Below, one piece after another: positions 22,430 to 33,893 of a stretch of DNA of 64,000 nt. Within the stretch, counting starts at the first letter, position 1; each line of letters begins with the position of its first letter. Location of the stretch: assembly GCA_018350325.1 (NCBI GenBank), contig JAEVLN010000014.1, positions 2,484,514 through 2,548,513 of the forward strand, read 5' to 3'. Below the pieces are notes generated by a model. It saw only the letters and a program-made list of their open reading frames with translations. It was not told where the DNA came from and ran no database searches. This DNA is from Globodera rostochiensis. Lineage: Eukaryota; Nematoda; Chromadorea; Rhabditida; Heteroderidae. Both the position numbers and the translations under genes were made by a program.

Positions 22430-25400
22430 ATGCAGACTTCTGCGCAGCTTCATCAGCTACTGCACAACACTCATCAACAGCAAATGGACGATCCAATGGT
22501 AAGTGTCAGAAAGCGATCGAGATCGATCGATTCCCGATTTTCTCAGGCTTAAAGTCCTTGGGGTTCGGACTCTTCACTTAAAATAATTCAAAACTTTAGT
22601 CCTAACCCAACCATTTTAACCTGAACAAATGACCAATTAGCAGGTGGGCGCTTTGTCCCTTTCTTTCGACGCCTCCACGCCGTCCTCTTCTGGCCAACCT
22701 CCGCTGTTCAGTCCAAATTCTTCCGACGCCTGCACAGGTGGCAGTCGAACGACGGAAGGCAGCGAAAAGTTGCTGGCCAATTCTTTTCTTCTGGACCAAA
22801 ACGACGAAAAGCCGTCACAAATGGCCGATGGAAAAGGCATTCTTTTTTTGCATTTATTTTGCCCATTTTTTATTTTGATTTTGCTTTTGGTCAATTGTTT
22901 TTGGGGTTGATGCCTTTGATTGATGCTTCGATTTCCCCCCCCCCCCCCCCGGCGCCTTATCTCATCGGGTGAATTGGATGGACGGACGGACGATGGCTGA
23001 TAAGTTACATAATACTTCTATTTTATTCCCTTACGCCTGCATTCTCTTCATTTCAATCACATCTTTCACTTTTCGAATGCCCCCCAACTTTTGTTGAGCT
23101 TAAAACCCCGACAATTTTGAGCTAAAACCCCGACAATTTTGAGCTAAAACCCCGACAGCGACAACATTTTCTAAAGTTATTATATTAAATGGGACTTTTC
23201 TCATGCCGCCCTCCCAATGGAAATGCCATTCATTTCATTTCACATCCATCAGCAGAGATTCTATTCGTCCATTTAATAACCTTTTAGAGTGGGGATAGTG
23301 TAATTGATTGGCCTTTTGCCCCCCCCCTTCTCCAATGCCATCTTCCGTTTTCTAAACCCCCCCCCCCCGCCCCCTTCCCCAATGCCATCCTCTCCCCCCC
23401 CCTCCACAAACAAATTAAAATCCAAATTAATGTAAAAGTGTTCGTTCCCCTTTTAGGGATGATCGCCGCCACAACGGGAACTGCAACAACAGCCCGAACT
23501 TCTGTGGAGGTGGAGGGCACGGCGGAAGAGAAAGAGAAGCTGGACGACGAAGTCGCCGTGATTGACGGCGTGGCAGAGAAAGAGACGGTGGAGGAAATAG
23601 AGCGGGCAAGTGAAAAGAGTGCAAAGGAAGAGGAGGAGGCGAGTGCAGTGAACTCGGAGGAGAGGAGGAGACAGAATTGGGTAGAGAGCAAGACAACTGA
23701 TCTGATCCGGAAACAGTTGGCCGAGATTGAGCGCGAGATTACCAGAAGAATGCAGAACAAAAATGTGAAAAAGGTCGGTCGATCGGGGGAAGTCGGCATC
23801 CGACTTTTATTTAATTTTTGAAAGATTAGTTTTTGGAAGGTATAAAGTATTTATGAATGGTTAAATTGGCCTAATTGGCATTTTTTGCTTCAACGGGTCA
23901 CTTCTCTCTGTGTTTCCATCACCGACCGACTCCGCCACTTCCGTCCCCCTCTGATTTTGAAAAGCCTCATGGCTTTTCCCGATCTTTCTTTTCTGTTCCA
24001 TTGGACATTCCGCACAAATTGTGGGGGAGGCTCGCTAAATGGCGCTTTCAGATGGACGAGCAGGAGATGAATCAGCTGTTGCTGAACCACGGCTTCGGTC
24101 TCCCTCAGCATCAGCCAGTCGAAGAGGCGAACGGCGACGGACGGGCTGATCAGCAACAGCAGAAGGTCTGAACGAACGAAACAATGACTGTTTGTGCCGA
24201 GCTTGTTTTTGTTTGTTTTGCTTTGCTTGGCGCTGTTCTGTCCGGCTTTTTGCCATCGTATTGTCGTCCTTCTCAAGCCGTTCAGAGCATTCTCCCGCCC
24301 GTTTCTTATTTCAGTCCTGCTCTCCCCCCCCCCGTCATGATGTTTGTCTTGTCCGTCTCATGTTCATCTCCGTGCCCGTCTTGTCTTCGTTCTCCCCTTC
24401 TTCAAGAGTTTCCCCATCTTCTTTCAGTCCGCTCTGCCATTCGGTGACTCTTCTGAGCCCAAATTGGCCACCGATTCGCCCAGTCTTGATCAACTCAGCC
24501 AATCGCTGATCAATTCTCAGCCGCCTGTCAGCCAACATCCCCTCTACTTTCCGCAACCGTTTATCCCTGGAGGGCAAATGCCATTTTCAATTGCTGGCGC
24601 ACATTTTCCTCATCAACAGACACTGGCCACTTCTTTCCTTGCCCAAATGTGTCCTCCGGAACAATTTGGTTGGTGCTTAAATATTCTCGGCTGCGAATCG
24701 AGTCCGAGTTTTTCAAGCAGTACTTACACTTAGTTCGGGTACAAAACTCGAAAGTTTTGATTTTTGTTTGTCCACTCTAAGCGATGCCGCAGCCTTTCGC
24801 CGCCCCTTCCGCCGGCCTTCTCTACCAGTCCCCGCATCATTCTTTCCCCGGCAGCGCCATCTCCGTGCCCTTCTTGCCCCAACAGCCCACTCCCCCAACC
24901 GTCGCCACTCAATCGCCGTCTCCGCCCTTTGCCCAAATGCTTCCGCCGAGTCTTTCTGACATTACCCCGGAGGCAAGTGCCAGAATGGCATTTGTTGTTT
25001 TCCCAATAGAATGGCATTTGTTCATTTTTTACTATTCCCCACAAAAATGTCATCCAAGAAACAATAGCCTAAATTAAGATACCGCCAAACTTTACCTTTA
25101 AAAAATTAAATCAGATGGCTGCCCAATTGTTGGCCCAGTTGCAGCAGCAAAACCCGTCGCTGATCCAGAATCTGGTCGTGGGGCAACAACAACAACAACA
25201 GCAACAACCCCAACCCGCACCCTCTGCTGCCGACTCGCCCTGGACCGGCACGTCCCCTGTCAACAATGGGCCATTGCCCCTCGGGGAAAGGCACAATATC
25301 GCCCCCGCCCCGCTGCCGGCACCGCCTCGAGGGCCTCAGAGCAGTGTGGCCAACAGACGGACATCAGCCGCGCTGGGGCCGACAAGAAAGTCCTTCTCAG

Positions 25401-28400
25401 GAGGCAGTGGCACAGCCCAAGATTTGAACGGAGGAATCGCACAGCGGCAAACGATGGAATGGGCCGGGGACAGCGGTGTCGAAAAGGGCGGCACGACGGG
25501 GGAGAAGACGGAGCCGGTTTGGGTGATGAGGTCAGCGAAATGGGACGCGTACCCCCCGAGGGGAGAGGTTGTTGATTTGTGCTTCCCCCCGAGGGGAGGG
25601 GTTGTTGATCTGTGCTTCCCCCCGAGAGGAGGGGTTGTTGATCTGTGCTTTCTCGAGTTTGGACAAGACTTTACAAAGATTGAATTGTGAAGGAGGGAAA
25701 GCAATTAATTTCATTTAAAGAGAGTCCTACCTGAAGAGACGGGAGCGTGAAGAGCAGCGCCGGCTCCGGAAGGAGCATTCTTCGAGAGGCAAGGACGGCG
25801 ATGAGGCGGAAGCGGAGGGCGAGGAGACCGACAAACTTTTGCTGAACGGACGGGCGGAGGGCCCCCGAGGGGACGCAACGGCGGAAGAGAACGGCGGGGA
25901 AAGGAATACGGCGAAGACGGCGGCGGCGGAGGAGGGCGAGGAGCACGGGACGGGGCCAAAAAGGAAGGGCAGCAAAAAGGAAGGTGAGCAGTCACAGCAT
26001 CGGCACATTCGCCAGGGCAGGCACTAGAGCTGCTCGAGAGTCTTGGCCTCGGGTTGAGATAATCAAAGGCTTTTTGGGGGTCTTGGCTTCGAGTCTTGGG
26101 CATCAGGTTTTGGCTAACCGAGACTTTTTAACCCCTAAAGATAGCACTGGCATCCATCCTCAGCGAAAAACCTCAGAAGATTTTTCTCGGGTTTTAAAGG
26201 GACCTTTTGCTCTTTGATGGCACACATTTTGCATTTTTGGACTGATGTTCGGCACAATTTAATAACATAAACTTGTCCCTTTTCCATCACACCGGCACTC
26301 TCCTCCCCCCACCACTCTCTCTCACAACGTAAGTCTTTTCATTCAGCCGATCGGCGCGTCGTTCTGTTTGTGTTTGGTGCTTTTTGTTTTTTTGTCAGTA
26401 ATTCTCACACCGGCACTTCAATCGGCCCCTTTCGACGGCATTCATTTTTTACACTTTCCGACAAACGCTGATCAGATCAGCTTATTGTATATCGAACACT
26501 ACTTCAACACGAACGAACACTCAGCCTGTTGATGCACTTCCATAGCTGTCCATGTCCAATTTATTCTTTTTTGCCGTGACTTTGGACATTGCCTAATCCC
26601 CCCCCCCAAACTTTGTTCTAAATATGTGGCTAATGTAGTTTGAGTCCGTTCACTTACCCCCTTTGCTTACTGTGTTTCTGTTCTACCGTAACCGGTGCTT
26701 ACATATTTCCACTTACAGTAATCATTCACGAACCCGCAGTGCTCATCGAAGGCGTTCTGTTTCGAGCGCGTTATTTGGGCTCAACTCAGATGAGCTCGGA
26801 CGGACGGCACACCAAAAGTTCTCGAATGGCACAAGCGCAAGAGGCGGTGGCACGCGTGAAAGTGAGGGAGGGGGGGAGGGGGGAGGGGGGGGGGGGGGGA
26901 ATTGGAGTGATTAACAGTAATTTGCTCTGAATTTATATCGAAAGAAATTTCCCCGTTCTGATCAGTTGGCCCGACCTTTTCCTTACAAATTGACCGCCCA
27001 TTTTGGATCAGTGCAACTTTGGCCCGACCAATAAGCGATTTGCGTTCATTACGCATTAATTACTTAGGCTCCGGATGGCGAATTGCAGCCGAGCACAGAG
27101 ATCGATTTGTTCATCTCGACTGAGAAAATAATGGTGCTGAACACGGACCTTCAGGTCAGTGCCATGGTCGTTGGATTTGCTTGCCTTCGGGCACGTCTCC
27201 CGAGGTCTCGTCCCCCCGGGGCAGACGATGTTTTTATTTTAATTAAATTGCCCCCCCCCCCTAATTTTGCATATTCCAATCAGTTGCATATTATTCCGTT
27301 GCCCCCATTCTCTTTCCTTTTCCCCTGCTTCTCCTTTCTTTCTTTTCCAATTTTTCCCTTTAAGAGAATCTCCGAGACGGACGTTCGGCAGGTGAGCAAA
27401 AGTCACCCTAAACACTTTCTGCCGGGATTTTGTTTTGTTTGCTTTGCTTTTATGCCCATTTTCCCCCATTTGAACACAAATTAGGGTTGGACGAGTGCCG
27501 GTGAATTCTCTTCAGCCTTTGCCCTCCGGCTTATTTCGTTTGCCCCCCCCCTCTCCCCTCCGGCACTTTTCTTCTCAAATAATCCCTGCGGCACTTTTAC
27601 CCAAACCATCCTTTTTATTAAGCACTTTTAGTCCCTCCCAATCGGTTTTTGTTGTTTAGGACATTTTGATGGACCATTCACTGCGTTCCATCTCTTACAT
27701 TGCCGACATCGGCGATTTGGTGGTGCTGATGGCTCGTCGAGTGCCTTCACAGCAAGAACAGGCCGAGGACGATGCGTAAGGCCATTTCGATATAAATTGA
27801 AATTTAATATAAATTACTTTTTCACTTTTTAGAGGCGAAACCATCCGGAAAACCCCTCGAGTGATTTGCCACATTTTCGAGTCGGAGGAATCGGCGTTCA
27901 TTGCGCAGTCCATCGGGCAGGCCTTTCAGGTGGCCTATGTGGAGTTTTTGAGGGCCAACGGAATCGAAGACCCGAACTATTTGCGGGACATTGACTACCA
28001 GGTGAAATTGGCACGTTTTAGGCTTGCCATCCGTCGCCAATGTTTAAACGTTTCAGGAAGTGTTAAATTCTCAGGAATTGTTGGGCGAAGAGTTGGAAAT
28101 GTTGGCCAGGAAAGAGACACAAAAGGTCAGTTGCCAATAATGGACATGAATATTTAAATGGGCCAATCGAGGGGATTCCCGACCATTTGGCCCATTCCCT
28201 AAACTCCGAAACCCCGCGGGGCAAAGCAAAAGAAGCAAAAGCATTTATACAATTTCAAAAGGATGTTGTGTTGTCCAAAAAGTCGGGTGAAACGCTGGGC
28301 GTTGTTGTGGTCGAGTCCGGATGGGGTTCAATGCTGCCAACTGTGGTAGGGAAGTTGTGAAAAATAGATAAATAAAATATATAATTAACAAATAAAAAGG

Positions 28401-29023
28401 TTATCGCCAACATGGCCCCCGGGGGCGCCGCTTCGCGCAGCAATCATTTGAACATCGGCGATCAGTTGATCGGAATCAACGGCATTTCTCTGGTCGGACT
28501 TCCGCTGAGTGCGGCTCAACAAAACATCAAAGTGATCGGAGTTTACGGAATAAGGGCTCAAAAGCCTTGATCACTCCCTAAACCAAGTTCAGAATGTTCG
28601 CTCGTCCACTGCCGTCCGTCTGACCGTCGTTTCCACTCCGCCAGTGGTCGAAGTTCGCATTCGACGTCCGGACACCAAATACCAGCTCGGTTTCAGTGTC
28701 CAGAATGGCGTTGTACGTTTTCTGAGACATTTATATACCATAAAATGTTGTCGTCACCATAAAGATTTGTTCTCTGCTGCGCGGGGGAATTGCCGAACGG
28801 GGCGGCATTCGGGTGGGCCATCGGATCATCGAAATCAACCACTTAAGTGTGGTGGCGATCCCGCACGAACGCATTGTGAACATGTTGGCCACCGCCACGG
28901 GCGAAATTCACATGAAGTAATGCTGGCGGGAGATTAACCTTATCGTTTTGTTGAATGTTCAGGACAATGCCAACTTCGATGTTTCGGCTTTTGACTGGCC
29001 AGGAAGTTCCCAACTACATTTGA
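22430..29023 (+). CDS. lin-10: LIN-10 / X11 (Mint) adaptor: PTB and two PDZ domains
   Basis: Nineteen exons: 22430-22498, 22644-22836, 23457-23773, 24052-24165, 24428-24668, 24782-24972, 25115-25530, 25721-25983, 26719-26861, 27068-27154, 27365-27391, 27660-27775, 27833-28001, 28057-28125, 28262-28345, 28400-28531, 28593-28712, 28765-28916 and 28963-29023. All phases agree and give 987 residues, close to C. elegans LIN-10. Residues 1-600 are low-complexity (acidic, Gln/Pro). The PTB domain starts at [17 protein letters not shown] and includes [13 protein letters not shown], [17 protein letters not shown] and [17 protein letters not shown]1 has [19 protein letters not shown] and [12 protein letters not shown]2 has [20 protein letters not shown]. 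The end [12 protein letters not shown] is the conserved X11 tail. It is known to direct receptor sorting with LIN-2 and LIN-7 and in neurons. Introns 22837-23456 and 24973-25114 are GC-AG. Confidence 0.95.
23098..23157. repeat. Intronic ~25-bp tandem repeat
   Basis: Three copies of TTTGAGCTAAAACCCCGACAA lie in a LIN-10 intron. They are short and non-coding. Confidence 0.7.
25545..25660. repeat. Intronic ~35-bp tandem repeat
   Basis: Three copies of a unit containing GAGGGGTTGTTGATCTGTGC lie just after the donor at 25531 in a LIN-10 intron. A frame is open through them, but phase-consistent splicing at 25530 and 25721 excludes them from the coding sequence. Confidence 0.75.
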
Positions 29024-29243
29024 ACGAACGAGTCCAGCAGCAATTGCCTTGGGCAACTCCACCAACAATGGCCGCCCCAAGGGAAAGAAGGTCGTGCCGT
29101 GCCATCCACTCAGTCTCAACAATGCTCATATCTTCCGTTTGCTTCTTCCAAGTGATCTTTTGCACAAATGTCCCAATGTTATCACTTCCGACACGGGGCA
29201 CAAACAATTCATGTCCATCGGCTGTTTGTTTTGTTGTATTGTC

Positions 29244-29498
29244 TAGAGCCCGGTCGAGACGAGATCTCGTCTTAAGGATCTCGAAAAATCTCGACGAAAT
29301 TCTCGAAAAATCTCGACTCGAGATCTCGCTCGACGAAAAATGAGCTTCACGAGATTTTTCGAGACCGAGATTTTTTCGAGAATCTCGACTCGAGATCTCG
29401 TTCGAAGGAAGCTCGAGAATCTCGACTCGAGATCTCGCTCGAAGGAAGCTCGAGAATCTCGACTCGAGATCTCGCTCGAAGCTCAAGTCCGGGCTCTA
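29244..29498. mobile_element. 255-bp hAT-like MITE with perfect 8-bp target duplication
   Basis: Ends are TAGAGCCCGG and CCGGGCTCTA. Both flanks are GTATTGTC (29236-29243 and 29499-29506). The interior is built from repeated CTCGAGATCTCG palindromes, so the whole element can fold on itself. It lies 220 bp downstream of lin-10. There is no coding capacity, so movement would need a transposase from elsewhere. Confidence 0.9.
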
Positions 29499-29964
29499 GT
29501 ATTGTCCCGGTTTCGTTCTTGCGCGACCCCTCAACCAAATGGCATTTCGTTTTTCCGTTAACCGGGACAACGGACGGACAGCTTCTCCCTCCATTAAGCC
29601 ATCCGATCGATCGCTCGTCAAATTCATTTGGGTCTTTTCTGTTCTTCCTTTCCCTTTCCTTCGTTTTACTCTTTCATTTATCTTTTTTTGAAATTTTATT
29701 TAGCACATAAATAACAAATTTATTAAAATACATGTATGGGTTCATCATATTTGACTGTGTATATATACAAATGGAACAATTGTTGGGGACACATTCATCG
29801 ATTGCCGGCATTTGTTCCAATTCGACCCCCCCCCCCCAGCGATCAGCTAATAAAGCCAGCAAAGTTAGTGCCGCCATAACATTTATGGCACAGAATCTTG
29901 AACAAACGAATTTTTGGAAAGCTACGGCACCTTGCTGGATTGTACAATATTTGTCCGGTTACGG

Positions 29965-32900
29965 TTACCGTTTCTTGCAATTTCCGTCCGTCGGCCATCC
30001 CCTCGAGGTCAAAAAGCCCCCGGCGACGACGGCGGTGCCCGCCCCCCCTCCGGCGATGGCCGCCAATACGGCGCCGCCGCCTTTCCTCTCCGTTTCTTCG
30101 TCCTCTTCCGGCGGCTGGACGCCGCCGAAGCGCCGTCCGTTTGGCAAAGTTCGCTGCACCAAATTTGTGCCGCCGAGGTCGCCGAGCAGTATGTCCAACG
30201 CAACGAGCAAATTAGCGACACACTGACAATGAGAGGGTAAAGCTTAAGTCCCCGACAGAACTGCCGAATTACCTGATCATTCACAAGCTTCCAACAGGGA
30301 ATACACTCCTTTTGAAGGGGACATTATGCCAATCAGTCCAGTTAAAATTCAAATCTGACCCAAACTACCTTTTCGGCTAACTGTCGAGTTGCTGCTTTGG
30401 AACTGATGATCTGTCAAAGTTAGAGTAAAGCAAGATCGGGTCCCGACAAGACCGGTGTTTTTTAATTTGTTAGATTCCCAGTCCCGACCCGGCCAAAAGT
30501 CGTCGTGAACACCCTCCTGCCCTACACTTACCGTTATGTATTTCCTCTGGAAATGATTGGCCACCCGTTCCAACACGGCCTCTATGCCCACCCTGGCCGT
30601 ACAGTACACTGAATGAACGGTAATAGCGGGAATTGGTTGGTTTAGTGTAGGGTTGGTCCACGACCCCTGGGGGGCGGGAAAGTCGAGGGGTCGGGGACCA
30701 ACCCTAATTCAGTGTTCAAATTTTGCTTTAACATTATTCAAAATATTTAAATTGGGGCAATTATTAAAAAAACAAAACAAAACCATTCTCTGCCGGCACA
30801 AATTCACTCATTCGAAAGAGCATCAGTTTCGCCAACGCCCCGGCAACGCCGACGTTTCCAGCGGAAGACCAAACGACGTTTGTGCTTCCATTAGCATTCA
30901 GCGGAGACCTGCCAATGTAAAAATTGTGAAAGAATTGCCATTTTATGGGTCTTTTGTAAAGTAATCTTCTGTCAAACTTTCAGTCCATAAATTGTCCAAT
31001 AACTTATCATTAATGGCACATAATAGCAAAGCAACCGACCTTTCGGCCACCACTCGGAGGCATTGGCGAAAAAGTCCAGTTTTGGCGAAAGTAAATTGCT
31101 AAAGGCGACAATTTGCATTTCAACTAAACAAATCCCCCCAAAATGTTGTCTCAAGCCGGTTAGTTCATTTTGTACCGGTTCCATTCTCGACGTTAAGCCA
31201 GGAACAACCTAGTAGAGATTCTCGAGAGTCTCGAGTCTCGGTAAATTTAGGTCTCGAGCATCCCTACAGCATATCGCTCGCTCTATTTACCGTTTCCAAC
31301 TGTCGGTACGCGTCAGGTGAGATTCGGCAGTGCTGTAACCATTCTAAACAGTGAATTCTTTTAATTTGTAAGTCCCAATCCAACAAACAGTTTGATAACG
31401 GACCTTCCAAATTTTGTCCCCCACGGCATTTGTACGTGTCCCGGATGAATTTGTACTTGGCCGCCAAGTTCCTCAGTCCCTCATTGATGCTGCCATTGTT
31501 ATTTGGTGAAGGGCGTGCCGTCGATGCAGCGGACGAATTCGGATGATTGTTTGCTAATAACGATGAGGGCCCTTCGATGAAGTCCTGCTTTTGGTGCCGC
31601 CGGGGGGAATGTTGTCCCGTGTCCCCTCCGGCGAGTAGATTTGAAGTTCCGAATTCCTCCAACGGTCGTGCTTCTCCGCTAGCGGCAGCACAAAGGTGAT
31701 TTTGGGGTGCTTCGTTCATGAAGGCGTCCTCCACGTTAGTCTGCTCGTACTCATCTTGAGTCTCGAGCTGAAACCCATTTTGGAGTAGACGGCTGAGCAT
31801 AAAGGACATCAAATTGTCCAAGTCCGGGTGTAACTGCTCGACGGGAGTGGACGGGGACAGAAGGGAGCAAATGTCCTCCTTTGATGGAAAAGCAAAATTT
31901 ATTGGGAGATGGAAACGGCGCCGAACTGACCAGCTCCCAGACATACACTTTCGTCTAAAGTTGCATGGAATTTGGTCGAACTTCCCCAACCAATTCTTAC
32001 AGTGTTACTCGGCTCCGTCGGACTCGCCCGCGTCCCGCCGCCGGCGCCGCCGCCGCCGGCGCTAACTGTCGCTTGAACCTTTTTCTTTTTGGACCTCTCT
32101 AAAACAAAATAGGTAATTTGCACCGGCACTTCAATTGCGCTCACTTGCGGAAGATGTTTTGAGTTCCGTTTTGGATTTCTTTGGTGGTGGCCCCATCGCG
32201 TCGCCTCGGGGGATATTTTCGGAGAATGCCGTTCTTCCACCGGCTGAGGCTGGCGGAGACAAATGCTGCTGAAGCCCGACGGACCTTCCGTTGTTGACGC
32301 CGTTCCGATGGACCGGTGCTGCTCCGCCAATCAGCGATTTGTCCGACTCAGTCCCCACCGACTGCTGCGGTTGGTGGAGATCCTGTAATACAAAAACACT
32401 TGAATATTATTGTACATATACATCCACAGATCCCCACTGCCCTTACCGTAACCAAAGTTCCTGCCATGTTACTGTACTGTTGTTGTTGTTGTTGGCCTCC
32501 ACCACAGTAAGCTGCTGCCATCGGCAAATAGCACAAATCGGCCTTTTTCATGTCAAAAGTTGATGAGAGAGCAGCTGCCGCCGCGTAATGGCTGGCGGCG
32601 GGAAAAGACGCACCGTAATAACCAGCCGGTACGGTATAGGCACCTGAGGCGATAAACCATTCGTTCACTTCCCCCCCCCCCCCCTAGGCGATAAACCATT
32701 CGTTCACTTCCCCCCCCCCCCCAGGCGATAAACCATTCCTTCACTTTACACCCCCCCCCAGGCGTTAAACCATTCGTTCACTTCACCCCCCCCCAGGCGA
32801 TAAACCATTCGTTCACTTCACCCCCCCCCCAGGCGATAAACCATTCGTTCACTTTCCCCCCCCCCCCTCCCCCAGGCGTTAAACCATTCGTTCACTTCAC

Positions 32901-33893
32901 CCCCCCCCAGGCGATAAACCATTCGTTCACTTCACTCTCCCAACTCAGACAAAACCACTAACGGACAAAATCCCTAATAAGCCAAAATCGGACGAAATCA
33001 CTATTTATTAGGTATTAGTGATTTCGTGCGCTTTTAGTTTATTAGAGATTTTGTCCGTTAGTGATTTTGTCCTCGCGAAATGATTGACCTCCACCACCAT
33101 AAGCGCCCAAATAGCCGTTAAGCGTGTGCCCCGCCGGCCTTTGGAGTTGGAGTCCGTCATAATAGTCGAAATTGTTGTGGGGGTACCAAACAGTGCCTCC
33201 GGCAACAGAAGAGGAGGCCGAAACGGCCGCAGCGGCAGCCATTTGTCCATAATATGTTGAGTGGGAAGGCGCGCAGAGAGCACCGATTTGGTTGGTTGAG
33301 TCTGTCGCGGGGAGTTTGATTTGATCAAGAGAGATGATAGGAGGAGAATGCCCAAAACTGATCAGATCAGAAGGTTGGAGGAGAGAAGACCAGCAGGAAA
33401 CAAAGAGCCCAAAACTGATCAGATCAGAAGGTTGGAGGAGAGAAGACCAGCAGGAAACAAAGAGCCCAAAACTGATCAGATCAGAAGGTTGGAGGAGAGA
33501 AGACCAGCAGGAAACAAAGAGCCCAAAACTGATCAGATCAGAAGGTTGGAGGAGAGAAGACCAGCAGGAAACAAACAAACTCTGATCACTGGCTTCCGGG
33601 ACTAAAAACTGACCGGAACAGAGTCCAGCAGATCGACTCATCGCAGCCGCCGCCAGGTTCCAGTCCGTCGGCCAACAATAAGGCGAATTGTTTGTTGGAG
33701 GGAAGGAGGAGGAGGAAATGGTGGCGGAAGATGAAGCGGAGGAGCCGGAAGAAGCTGAGTGGCCCAACGAGGAGAGCATCGTTTGGTGTGCCACAGTTGG
33801 TATTTGTGCTGAAAATTGGAAAAAAACCATTTGAAAATAGGCCAATTTAAAAAGGGACGCACTTCCCGGTTCAAACTTTGTGGCGGTCATCAT
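29965..33893 (-). CDS. eya-1: Eyes absent (EYA) homologue with degenerate phosphatase motifs
   Basis: Start ATG at 33893 (MMTATKFEPG). The N-terminal half is Ser/Ala/Gly/Tyr/Gln-rich, as in EYA transactivation regions. A KKKK patch precedes the EYA domain. That domain is assembled from exons reading TKVYVWEL-EDICSLLSPSTP, LDNLMSFMLSRLLQNGFQ, DEYEQTNVEDAF, LAAKYKFIRDTYKCRGG, EEWLQHCRISPDAYRQL, QIVAFSNLLSPKL, YCTARVGIEAVLERVANHFQ, SSKAATRQLAEK, CIPCWKLVNDQ and CVANLLVALDILLGDL. The segment order and spacing match the EYA domain from the WDLDET strand to the C-terminus. EYA proteins are co-activators of SIX homeodomain factors and usually haloacid dehalogenase-type phosphatases. Here WDLDET reads WELEDI and the GDGxEE position reads ISSKAAT, so catalysis looks lost. 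A ~70-residue Pro/Gly/Ala-rich tail may follow. Exact ends of exons at 30.0-31.2 kb are uncertain. Confidence 0.75.
30648..30706. mobile_element. 59-bp hAT-like MITE in EYA intron
   Basis: Ends are TAGGGTTGGTCC and GGACCAACCCTA. Flanks are GTTTAGTG and ATTCAGTG (6 of 8 match). The TAGGGTTGG start is the same as in the larger element at 39.7 kb. Confidence 0.65.
31204..31266. mobile_element. Short CTCGAGA-rich palindromic element
   Basis: It begins TAGAGATTCTCGAGAG and ends GGTCTCGAGCATCCCTA, resembling the inserts at 6.2 and 29.2 kb. I could not define a target duplication. Confidence 0.4.
32645..32936. repeat. ~38-bp tandem repeat with C runs, in EYA intron
   Basis: Eight copies of GGCGATAAACCATTCGTTCA followed by CTTC and a C run of variable length. 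The array abuts the 3' splice site of the intron (minus strand GTTTATCGCCTCAG), and each unit repeats the GTTTATCGCCT part of that site. Confidence 0.85.
32956..33063. repeat. 108-bp inverted repeat (fold-back MITE candidate)
   Basis: The left end is CACTAACGGACAAAATC and the right end GATTTTGTCCGTTAGTG. The inner GGACGAAATCACTA / TAGTGATTTCGTGC stretches also pair. It sits in an EYA intron. A related fragment (TTAGTGATTTC, GGCTTATTAGGGATTTTG) occurs at 42838-42872. Confidence 0.75.
33350..33580. repeat. 57-bp tandem repeat, four copies, in EYA intron
   Basis: Four nearly identical 57-bp units (starting AAAACTGATCAGATCAGAAG). The unit is a multiple of three, so frames stay open on both strands, but an intron from the donor near 33613 to the acceptor near 33302 keeps phase and removes it (joining CS to DSTNQIGAL). 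Confidence 0.85.

Noticed and set aside
26023..26150. Another MITE like those at 6.2 and 29.2 kb
   Set aside because: It contains CTAGAGCTGCTCGAGAGTCT and ends near CCCCTAAAGATAGC, but I could not find clear matching ends or an 8-bp duplication, so it is not listed as an element.
33321..33605. Plus-strand protein with four KTDQIRRLEERRPAGNKEP repeats
   Set aside because: The 57-bp repeat is a multiple of three, so it is open in several frames. The phase-consistent EYA intron on the other strand spans it.
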